Part shown: one piece after another, positions 24,694-32,286 of the stretch | Position numbering within the stretch: the stretch's first letter is position 1 | How the letters are laid out: each line of letters starts with the position of its first letter | NCBI GenBank assembly: GCA_023544645.1 | Contig: JAMJFO010000037.1 | Span: 1-36,140 of the forward strand | Length of the DNA stretch: 36,140 nt | Source: Desulfobulbaceae bacterium | Lineage (GTDB): Bacteria > Desulfobacterota > Desulfobulbia > Desulfobulbales > Desulfobulbaceae | Direction of reading: 5' to 3' | Notes under the pieces: generated by a model | The model's database searches: none | The model's input: only the letters and a program-made list of their open reading frames with translations | Told to the model about the DNA's origin: nothing | Translations under genes and position numbers: made by a program

Positions 24694-26730
24694 ATGATGC
24701 GTGATGTGATGACAATTTGCTGCTACTGCGGATGCGGCTGCGGTCTGTACCTGCGTGTGGTCAATGGCCGGGTTGTCGGTTCCGCGCCCAGCCGCAATCA
24801 CCCTGTTTCCAAAAACAACCTCTGTGTCAAAGGATGGCACGCCCATGAACATATTCACTCCCCGCAACGCTTGACAAGCCCCTTGGTGCGCAAAGACGGC
24901 CGCCTGGTTCCCGCGTCCTGGGACGAGGCTCTGGACCGGACCGCGACAGCCCTGAAACGGATCAAGGACCGGTACGGCCCGGACGCCATCGGTCTGCTTG
25001 CATCCGCCAAGTGCACTAACGAAGAAAACTACCTGCTGCAGAAATTCGCCCGGGCGGTCATCGGCACAAACAATATCGATCATTGCGCCCGTCTCTGACA
25101 CGCCCCCACCGTGGCAGGTCTTGCCATGACATTCGGTTCAGGCGCGATGACCAATTCCATAGCCGAAATCGAGCACGCCCAGGTGGTCCTGGTGTCCGGT
25201 TCAAACACAACGGAAACGCATCCCCAGATCGCCCGCCGCATATATGATGCCGTGGACAACGGCGCCAAACTCATTGTCATTGATCCCCGCCGCACGCAGA
25301 TCGCCCGCCACGCCCATCTGCATCTGCAGATTCGACCGGGCACCGATATTCCGCTGCTCAACGCCATGATGCGCAGCATTCTTGATGAAAATCTCGTTGA
25401 TGATCTTTTTATCGAGATGCGCACGGAAAATTATTTTGCCATGCGGGATAAACTTTACCAGGTCGATATTTCCCAGGCCGCGACCATCTGCGGCGTCGAT
25501 GCCGACAGCATCCGGCTTGCAGCGCGAATGTACGCCCGGGCTCAGCGTTCGGTTATCTGCTACTGCCTGGGAGTAACCCAGCATGTCTGCGGAACGGATA
25601 ATGTGCGCTCCTATGCCAATCTGGCCATGCTCACCGGCCATGTGGAGCAGGAGTTCACCGGGGTCGATCCCCTGCGCGGCCAGAACAATGTCCAGGGCGC
25701 CTGCGACATGGGCGCGCTCCCTGCTGTTCTGCCCGGATATATGCCGGTAGCCGATGAGACCGCGCGAACTAAATTCCAGCGGGCATGGGGGGGGAAATTA
25801 CCGGAAAAGCCGGGCATGACCGTCCTGGAGATGACCCATCCCGCCGACGGAAAGGTGAAGGCCATGTACATCATGGGCGAGAACCCGGCGGTCAGCGACC
25901 CGGATCTTTCCCGGGTGCGGCATTCTCTGGATCACCTTGAGTTTCTCGCGGTTGCCGATATTTTCCTCACCGATACCGCCAGGCTGGCGGATGTGGTTTT
26001 TCCGGCAGTGACCTTTGCCGAAAAAACCGGCACCATCACCAGTTCGGAAAGACGGGTCCAATTGCTGCACAAGGCCATCGAACCCGTTGCCTCTGCCTGG
26101 CCCGATGACCGGATTATCATGGAATTGAGCCGTCGCCTCGGGTATCCCATGGACTATGAATCTCCTGCCGAGATCATGGAGGAGATCTGCATGCTGACGC
26201 CCATTTACGGCGGCATGTACCATGACCGTCTCGATGCCGAATGGGGGGTGCAGTGGCCGTGTGCCGGCCGTGAGCATGGGTCCACCCAGTTTCTCCATAA
26301 ATTCAGCTTTGCCCGCGGCAGGGGGTGGTTCGAACCGGCGGAACACCAGGCGCCGGTTGAATCCGCAGACGCCGATTTTCCGTATATTCTGGTAACCGGC
26401 CGCGTTTATCATCATTTCCATACCGGGACCATGACCAGGCGCAGTCAGCTCCACAACCGGGAGTACAGCCAATCCCTGATCGAGATCCACCCGGAAGACG
26501 CTGAAAAACTCAGCGTCGCTGAAGGAGAACATGTGCGGTTAACGTCCCGGAGAGGTGACTGCGCCTTTATTGTGACCATCACCGACCGGGTCAGTCCCGG
26601 TCATGTATTTGCCAATTTTCATTTTACCGAAGCGCCGGTCAATTTTCTGACTGTTAAACAAAGCGATCCGGTGGCCAAATGTCCTGAATACAAAGTCTGC
26701 GCGGTACGGATCGAAAAGGTCGCGGCATGA
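24694..26730 (+). CDS. fdhA: Selenocysteine-containing formate dehydrogenase catalytic subunit
   Basis: Molybdenum or tungsten bis-MGD formate dehydrogenase, FdhF type, interconverting formate and CO2. Read through the in-frame TGA at 25096-25098 the protein has 678 residues (FdhF of E. coli: 715). Sec135 lies in DHCARL-U-HAPTVAG, matching the CARV-U-HGPS active site; the next residue is the conserved catalytic His. The N-terminus binds one 4Fe-4S cluster (Cys9, Cys12, Cys16, Cys44), followed by Lys46 of the VKG electron path. Further matches are GRGxxN-like PLRGQNNVQGACDMGALP, YIMGENPA, the active-site region Arg-Ile-Ala-Arg and the C-terminal molybdopterin domain. There is no signal peptide, so it is cytoplasmic. 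The start is ATG 24694 or 24697 after GGAGGAG. The stop overlaps the next gene by 4 bp (ATGA), making it first of a four-gene operon. Confidence 0.95.
25096..25137 (+). promoter_or_regulatory. Bacterial SECIS element in fdhA
   Basis: The UGA is followed after 18 nt by the apical loop GGTCT (25117-25121), closed by TGGCA (25112-25116) with TGCCA (25122-25126). ACCG (25108-25111) and CGGT (25134-25137) can close a lower helix. The loop sequence and the 18-nt spacing equal those of the E. coli fdhF SECIS as I recall it, which supports selenocysteine insertion by SelB here. Confidence 0.85.
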
Positions 26731-27812
26731 ACAGGAATTTTATCCTGAAAAAAGATCATCTCCAGCCTCTGCTGCGCAAGCTGAGCAAGACCCACCGGCT
26801 TGTTGCCCCGGTCCGCAACGATTTCGGCGACACCCTTTTTACCGAAATCACCCGCCTTGATTCGGCGGTCATTGATCTGCAAAATCAGCCCCAGTCGTCC
26901 CTCAAGTCCTTTTTCTTTCCGCAGCAGGAAACATTGTGCAGTTATATTGTCGATAAAAAGCTGAACAAAGGAAAGATGGAATACAGCTTTCACGCCCGGC
27001 TGCCGGAGAATGCGCCTACTGTTTTTTTCGGTGTGCGCTCCTGCGATATGTTTGCGGTCATGTACACGGACATGATTTTCCTGCACCAGCACGAAAGGGA
27101 TATTTATTACGAACAGCGCCGCGACAGTTCAATTTTCATCAGCATCGGCTGCAACAGGCCTTTTGCCAACTGCTTCTGCAATGCGACCCGCAGCGGTCCT
27201 TTCCTGGACGGCGGTTTTGATCTGCAGTTGACGGATCTTGGCGACCGCTGGTTTGTGGAGACTGGCAGACCCCGCGGGGTCAGATTGACCGAGGAATGGC
27301 CCGGTTTTTTCACCCCTGTTTCCGAGGATGACAAGAGAAAACAATTTCAGGCCGAGCTGGAAGCCAGGGGCCTGTTCAGGAAGCTTGTCCATGTTGATCT
27401 GGCAGTCAAGCTGCTGGCCGAATCCGAGCCGCCGGAGCGGATCATCGAGGAATTGTCCCGCCGCTGCCAGGATTGCGGCGGCTGCGCGTACATCTGTCCC
27501 ACCTGCACCTGTTTTAACATCTCGGACCTGGCGTTGAACGAGGATAGCGGAGAACGGATCAGGTCGTGGGATGCCTGCACATTCAGCGGTTTTACCCTGA
27601 TGGCCGGTAACCACAACCCGGTGAATGCCGCCAGCGAACGCATTCGCAAAAGGTTTCTCCATAAGCTGCGCCATGATGTGGAAAAACATGGGCGGCCAAG
27701 CTGTGTCGGCTGCGGCCGCTGCGTTGAAATGTGCTTCGGCGGCGTGGACATTGTCCGGTTCATAGACATGTTGACCGCTGCCGGTGAAAATGGCTTGCAG
27801 GGGGAAAAATGA
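26727..27812 (+). CDS. Iron-sulfur electron-transfer subunit (HydB/AsrA-like)
   Basis: A 361-residue cytoplasmic protein of the sulfhydrogenase beta-subunit/anaerobic sulfite reductase A family. The N-terminal half has the family-typical FGVRSCDMFAVMYTDMIF, IGCNRPFANCFCNATRSGPF and DLQLTDLGDRWFVETG. The C-terminal half binds two 4Fe-4S clusters: RCQDCGGCAYICPTCTCF (from about 246) and CVGCGRCVEMC (from about 326). In known complexes this subunit passes electrons between a catalytic subunit and a flavoprotein. Here it is coupled to fdhA upstream and to the flavoprotein downstream by 4-bp overlaps, so it is most likely the electron link of a formate dehydrogenase complex. It could in principle bind NAD(P)-reducing partners as in group 3 hydrogenases. 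Confidence 0.88.
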   Translation: MNRNFILKKDHLQPLLRKLSKTHRLVAPVRNDFGDTLFTEITRLDSAVIDLQNQPQSSLKSFFFPQQETLCSYIVDKKLNKGKMEYSFHARLPENAPTVFFGVRSCDMFAVMYTDMIFLHQHERDIYYEQRRDSSIFISIGCNRPFANCFCNATRSGPFLDGGFDLQLTDLGDRWFVETGRPRGVRLTEEWPGFFTPVSEDDKRKQFQAELEARGLFRKLVHVDLAVKLLAESEPPERIIEELSRRCQDCGGCAYICPTCTCFNISDLALNEDSGERIRSWDACTFSGFTLMAGNHNPVNAASERIRKRFLHKLRHDVEKHGRPSCVGCGRCVEMCFGGVDIVRFIDMLTAAGENGLQGEK

Positions 27813-28699
27813 TGCGCAACTACAACAGCCGGCAAACTGCGAAACCGGGGAAAAAACCGGTTCCCTTGTTCGCGGACAGAAACGCCTATCTTCCGCTCCG
27901 GGCAATTATCAAGGATATTGTCGAGGAAAATGAGCTGGTCAAAACATTTGCAGTTGTCTTTGAAGATGAAATTTATAACACTAACTTCACCTATCTCCCC
28001 GGTCAGTTCCTGATGCTGTCCATGCCGCACTGCGGCGAAGCGCCTATTTCATTTTCCTCCTCGCCGTCCCGTCCCGGCAGTTTTTCGCTCACCATCCGCA
28101 AGGCCGGAAAGCTGACATCCGCGGTGCATGAGCTGCAGCCCGGGGATATGATCGGGGTGCGCGGCCCCTATGGCAAACCGTTTCCCTTTGAGGAGATGCG
28201 CCGGCATGATCTCCTGTTTGTTGCCGGCGGCATCGGCATGGCCCCGCTCCGCTCGGTCATCGAGTTCTGCCTTGACTATCGCGCTGACTATGGCGACATC
28301 AAGGTCCTCTATGGCTGCAAAACCCCCGCCGACTTCTGTTTCCGGCAGGATCTTGAAAAATGGGCCGGGGAGGGCCTTATCACCACCAGATTTACCGTTG
28401 ACGCTGCCTGCGAGGAATGGAACGGCTGTGTCGGCCTGGTGACGGACCTGCTTGATGATGTCACCATCAGCGCCGGCAGCGTCAAGGCGCTGGTCTGCGG
28501 CCCCGGCGTCATGATCCGCTTTGTTGCCGAGAGGCTGCTGCGTTCGGGTCTGCCGGCCGGCGACATCATCACAACCCTTGAACGGCATATGAAATGCGGC
28601 ATCGGGGTCTGCGGCCACTGTCATTATGATTCCAGGATGATCTGCACCGACGGTCCGGTCTTTACAGTGTCCCAGCTTCCCGACCTGGAGAGCCTATGA
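27809..28699 (+). CDS. FAD/2Fe-2S NAD(P)H oxidoreductase subunit (HydG/AsrB-like)
   Basis: A 296-residue flavoprotein of the ferredoxin-NADP reductase superfamily. It has the FAD-binding beta-barrel (YLPGQFLMLSMPHCGEAPISFSSSP), a GVRGPYGKPFP loop and an NAD(P)-binding domain (LLFVAGGIGMAPLRSVIEF, VLYGCKTPADFCF, VCGPGVMI). A C-terminal 2Fe-2S segment follows with four cysteines (CGIGVCGHCHYDSRMIC, about 263-280), as in HydG, AsrB and PyrK. The family exchanges electrons between NAD(P)H and Fe-S partners. It is coupled by 4-bp overlaps to the HydB-like gene before and the RACo-like gene after it. Together with FdhA this would make an NAD(P)-linked formate dehydrogenase or a branch point to the activator downstream. 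Confidence 0.88.
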   Translation: MMRNYNSRQTAKPGKKPVPLFADRNAYLPLRAIIKDIVEENELVKTFAVVFEDEIYNTNFTYLPGQFLMLSMPHCGEAPISFSSSPSRPGSFSLTIRKAGKLTSAVHELQPGDMIGVRGPYGKPFPFEEMRRHDLLFVAGGIGMAPLRSVIEFCLDYRADYGDIKVLYGCKTPADFCFRQDLEKWAGEGLITTRFTVDAACEEWNGCVGLVTDLLDDVTISAGSVKALVCGPGVMIRFVAERLLRSGLPAGDIITTLERHMKCGIGVCGHCHYDSRMICTDGPVFTVSQLPDLESL

Positions 28700-30672
28700 G
28701 CAAAAGGGCGACGCTTTGTCAGGTACGGTTTGTTCCCGCTGGGCGTACCGTGGAAATCGAGCAGGGGGCAACGGTTATCCGGGCGGCAAGGCAGGCCGGT
28801 CTGCATATCAATGCCTCGTGCGGCGGAACCGGCGTATGCGGCAAGTGCCGTGTCCTGATAAAGGAGGGCTCCGTTGACGGCGGCATCAGCGACAAACTCT
28901 CGCCGGAAGATGTGCAAAAGGGGATCAGGCAGGCCTGTTCATCGCTCATTCGGGAAAACATCATTGTCGAGCTCGACGACAAAGCCGGTCTGCATGGCGG
29001 GCTTCTCAGCTCCGACGTTCCGGAAAAACACCGGGCGGCAATGCATGTGTTTGATATTGAGGAGCTGCAGGAGGAGGGGATTTTCATCCCTCCCATCGAA
29101 AAGTTTTTTCTCGAGCTGCCGCGCCCGGATTTTTCAGACCGGCAGGCTGATGCCGGCCGTCTTCTCAGGTCCATGGATGAACAGTATGGTGAACGGCATA
29201 TCCAGATCAGCCATCACATCCTGAAAACCATCCGCAGAGTATTCCGGGAGGATGACTTCCGGGTGACCGCCACCCTGGAGCGGCCGGTGAACAAAAGATT
29301 CCGGTCAAGGCTGCTGCAGGTGCAGTCCGGCAACTGGACGGACCGCAATTACGGCATAGCGGTTGATATCGGCACCACAACGGTGTACGGGCAGCTCATC
29401 GACAAACTTTCCGGCCAGGTCCTGGCCGAAGCCGGCGACTACAACCGCCAGATAAGCTACGGCGAGGATGTTATCTCGCGGATGATCCATGCGGAAAAAC
29501 CGGAAGGCCTGAAACAGATGCATGAGCTGGTAACCGAAAGCATCAACAGCATCATCGATTTCATGCTGAGCAGAAAACATATCGGCAGGGACGAGATCAC
29601 CTCCATCACCCTTGCCGGCAATACCGCCATGACCCATCTTTTCCTGGAGCTTGAGCCGCATAATATCCGCCGCAGTCCCTATGTTCCGGTATCCACCATG
29701 TTCCCGCCCGTACGGTCCACCGACCTCGGCCTGCATCTCTGCAGCCACTGTTCCGCTCTTCTTTATCCGGCGGTGTCCAGCTATGTCGGCGGTGATATAG
29801 TCGCCGGGATCATGGGTTCCGGCATGTACCGGACGGAAAAGCTGAGTTTGTTCATCGACATCGGCACCAACGCGGAGATTGTCATCGGTAACCGGGAATG
29901 GCTTGCCTGCGCCGCCTGTTCAGCCGGGCCCGCGTTTGAAGGGGGCGGCATTCTCCACGGCATGCGGGCCGGAGCCGGGGCAATCGATGATTTCAGCCTT
30001 GATCCGGTCACCCTGGAGCCGATGATCATGACCATCGGCGCCAAACCGCCTCTGGGAATCTGCGGTTCCGGCCTGCTTATTCTTATCGCCACCCTGTATG
30101 AAAACGGCGTCATCGACCAGAGCGGCAGATTTGACCGGGACCTGGAAACAAGTCGCATCCGCGAGGGCCGCAGCGGATATGAATTTGTTCTGGTGTGGGC
30201 CGAGGAGTCCGGGGCGGAGCGTGATATTGTCCTGACCGAGGTGGATATCGACAATTTCATCCGGGCCAAAGGCGCGATCTATGCCGGGGTGAAAACCCTG
30301 CTCCATGAGGTCGGGCTGGCAATAGGCGATATCGAGCAGGTTATTCTCGCCGGGGCCTTTGGCTCGTTTATTGACCTGGACAGCGCCATGACCGTCGGCC
30401 TGCTGCCGGAACTGGATGCGGACAAATTTCTCTATGTCGGCAACGGTTCGCTCATGGGCAGCCGCATGAGCGAGTTGAGCAACCATATCCGCCGGGACGT
30501 CGTCAAGACCATGCAGAAGATGACCAGCTTCGAACTCTCGGAAGTCCCTTCCTACAAAGACCAGTATGTTGCCTCCCTTTTCCTCCCCCACACCGACGAA
30601 ACTTTATTCCCCGCCGCTGCCGGAAGGCGCCGGCAGATGGAACAGCTGAAAAAAGTGGCGGATTTCCACTGA
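28696..30672 (+). CDS. RACo-like 2Fe-2S/ASKHA reductive activator (DUF4445)
   Basis: A 658-residue protein of the family of RACo, the ATP-dependent reductive activator of corrinoid proteins. Residues about 1-95 form a plant-type 2Fe-2S ferredoxin domain with CGGTGVCGKC (Cys42, Cys48, Cys51) and Cys81. A linker (about 110-215) follows, then the ASKHA ATPase fold: GIAVDIGTTTVYGQLID (about 219-235), ITLAGNTAMTHLFLEL, SYVGGDIVAGI, LFIDIGTNAEIVIG, ACAACSAGPAFEGGGI, LGICGSGLLILIATLY and VILAGAFGSFIDLDSAMTVGLLP. In acetogens RACo returns Co(II) corrinoid to Co(I) at the cost of ATP. No methyltransferase or corrinoid protein lies in the window, so the target is unknown. It overlaps the flavoprotein gene by 4 bp, making that complex its probable electron donor. 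Confidence 0.88.
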   Translation: MSKRATLCQVRFVPAGRTVEIEQGATVIRAARQAGLHINASCGGTGVCGKCRVLIKEGSVDGGISDKLSPEDVQKGIRQACSSLIRENIIVELDDKAGLHGGLLSSDVPEKHRAAMHVFDIEELQEEGIFIPPIEKFFLELPRPDFSDRQADAGRLLRSMDEQYGERHIQISHHILKTIRRVFREDDFRVTATLERPVNKRFRSRLLQVQSGNWTDRNYGIAVDIGTTTVYGQLIDKLSGQVLAEAGDYNRQISYGEDVISRMIHAEKPEGLKQMHELVTESINSIIDFMLSRKHIGRDEITSITLAGNTAMTHLFLELEPHNIRRSPYVPVSTMFPPVRSTDLGLHLCSHCSALLYPAVSSYVGGDIVAGIMGSGMYRTEKLSLFIDIGTNAEIVIGNREWLACAACSAGPAFEGGGILHGMRAGAGAIDDFSLDPVTLEPMIMTIGAKPPLGICGSGLLILIATLYENGVIDQSGRFDRDLETSRIREGRSGYEFVLVWAEESGAERDIVLTEVDIDNFIRAKGAIYAGVKTLLHEVGLAIGDIEQVILAGAFGSFIDLDSAMTVGLLPELDADKFLYVGNGSLMGSRMSELSNHIRRDVVKTMQKMTSFELSEVPSYKDQYVASLFLPHTDETLFPAAAGRRRQMEQLKKVADFH

Positions 30673-30870
30673 AATCAGGAGGTGTATTCTCGAGCGCAAG
30701 GAACATGTGGGTGATTTGTGGCAACGCTCTGAGAAATTATTCAGGAAGCCCTAATGAGGATCATATTAGGGAGGGGTTGCTTGACCCTGCCTAAGAAATC
30801 GAGCAGGAGGTTTGGGCAGAGATCAACGTTTCATCTTGGACATCCGGCAGAAGAGCAATGGAAAGGAGAA
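30673..30870. other. Intergenic boundary region with a hairpin and possible transposase remnant
   Basis: CCCTAAT (30749-30755) and ATTAGGG (30765-30771) form a perfect 7-bp stem with a 9-nt loop 77 bp after the RACo-like stop; it may end the fdh operon although no T-run follows. On the plus strand, 30797-30890 can be read as EIEQEVWAEINVSSW and following, which vaguely resembles the C-terminus of IS4-type transposases; this reading is weak. Confidence 0.3.
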
Positions 30871-31647
30871 TCAAGGTTCCTCCTGTTCAATAGGGCCTAC
30901 GTTGTTAATGGGATTTTCGCAGTGAAATGAATCCTTGTAACTCGTCAACAGGTTGAACCTGATGATGGACCAGATAGCTGAAAATCCGTCCTTCCAGTTG
31001 ATTTTTTTTCCTTCAGCATAGGTGCGGCCGAAATAGGAGATAGGAACCTCGTAGATTCGTATATCCTTTATTTTGGATATTTTGGCTGTCATTTCCGGTT
31101 CAATGCCGAATCGGTTGGAGGTAAGTTTCATGCTGCGCAGGATCTCCCCGCGGAAGGCCTTGTAGCAGGTCTCCATATCGGTCAGGTTGAGGTTGGTAAA
31201 CATGTTGGAAAGGAATGTAAGGAAACAGTTGCCCATATAATGCCAAAAGTAGAGGACTCTCGATATTTCACCCTTAAAGCGTGAACCAAATACTACATCA
31301 GCTTTTCCGTCAACGATAGGGCGCAAAAGAATGGAGTAATCCTTCGGATCGTATTCGCGATCAGCATCCTGAATGATGACAATGTCCCCTGTGGTTTTAG
31401 CTATTCCTGTACGGATAGCCGCACCTTTTCCAGCGTTTATTTCATGCGAAAGAAGGATATAGTTGTCTTTCCGCTCAACAATGCTTTCGAGAATCTGTTT
31501 CGAGTTGTCAGTTGAGCTGTCATCAATGATCACAATTTCATGGGAGCTTATGAAAGTAAGGCTTTCCAGAGCGTCCTCTACTAGATCAAGGATCGATGCA
31601 ATCGTTTTTTCTTCGTTATAAACCGGAACTATAATGCTAAGTTTCAC
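30871..31647 (-). CDS. GT2 family glycosyltransferase (dolichol-phosphate mannosyltransferase-like)
   Basis: A 258-residue soluble GT-A enzyme. [67 protein letters not shown] (with the QDAD metal site), VVFGSRFKG and the acceptor-loop region are typical of DPM1/undecaprenyl-phosphate glycosyltransferases. It lacks the C-terminal membrane helices of ArnC or GtrB, as in DPM1-type short forms. It probably charges a polyprenyl phosphate with a hexose used by GT-C enzymes such as the one at 32287, in glycan assembly. The start is GTG 31647, after AGGGG. It lies opposite to its neighbours, next to a transposase remnant, in a region that looks more A/T-rich by eye. Confidence 0.9.
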   Translation of the reverse strand: MKLSIIVPVYNEEKTIASILDLVEDALESLTFISSHEIVIIDDSSTDNSKQILESIVERKDNYILLSHEINAGKGAAIRTGIAKTTGDIVIIQDADREYDPKDYSILLRPIVDGKADVVFGSRFKGEISRVLYFWHYMGNCFLTFLSNMFTNLNLTDMETCYKAFRGEILRSMKLTSNRFGIEPEMTAKISKIKDIRIYEVPISYFGRTYAEGKKINWKDGFSAIWSIIRFNLLTSYKDSFHCENPINNVGPIEQEEP

Positions 31648-31691
31648 AGGATCCCCTGGCAGCTATTTTTTACATTATCCTGAAACCGTGA

Positions 31692-31964
31692 CGGCTTCCA
31701 GGAATCTATCTGGGTAAACAGCTTCCACTACCGGAAATAACCCCGGTCCACCCCAGGTTACAGGAATTGGAAAAGATCAGCGAGATAATGGATCAGAATA
31801 ATAGCATATGCTCCCTGGTCGCACAAGATTTTGGTTGGGGTGACAATGCAACCGTCGGTGAAGGGGTGAGCGCCGAACAGATTGTCCGGGCGGCGATTAT
31901 CAAACAGAGCGAAGTATACAGTTACGAAGAGCTTGCTTTTCACCTTGCGGACTCCAGGGCATAA
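31692..31964 (+). pseudogene. Transposase N-terminal fragment (ISNCY/IS1182-like)
   Basis: An open stretch of about 90 codons without a normal start (TTG 31767 is the only early start). GEGVSAEQIVRAAIIKQ followed by YSYEELAFHLADSRA matches the N-terminal domain of ISNCY/IS1182-type transposases, in which a GLSAE-x2-LRAALLKQ block is followed by LSYEELAFHLxDS. The match stops where the reading frame ends; the DDE catalytic domain is absent downstream. It is therefore a remnant of an insertion sequence, consistent with the surrounding region being a recombination hot spot. Confidence 0.7.
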
Positions 31965-32286
31965 ACTCCGGGAGAAATCTTACGTACTCGGTGCAGGAAG
32001 ATTTCTCGCATCCGTTCGACAGCTTTTTTTCTGACGCTGGCAATACATTTGCTGAGTTTCATTGGTAAATAGGAAATTAAAAACTGGTCATCAGGGCCAG
32101 GTCAGAGTTATAGTAGGAAAAAAAACGAGTGTTGTGTGGTCTCTGCCAAACCACTACAGAAAAGTAGCCTGGGGTCTTGGGGGCCGGATTTTTACCAATA
32201 CCTGGATCCGTTAGCGTACCAGAACGGTCCAGATGCAGGGCATCAACGATGTTGATTGTCCTGGTGCGATATCACCAGGGAAAATC
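31965..32286. other. Intergenic region with a 10-bp inverted repeat
   Basis: No gene is supported in these 322 bp. GAGAAATCTT (31972-31981) and AAGATTTCTC (31998-32007) form a perfect 10-bp stem with a 16-nt loop directly after the transposase fragment, and a 7-T run follows at 32023-32029. It may be a terminator or the scar of an insertion-sequence end. The remainder presumably holds the promoter for the membrane-protein genes; I found no clear boxes. Confidence 0.45.

Noticed and set aside
25111-26730. Reading the second part of fdhA as a separate gene, or as a pseudogene broken by a stop codon
   Set aside because: Same frame on both sides of the UGA, a SECIS hairpin at the right distance and the Sec position of FdhF favour one selenoprotein gene.
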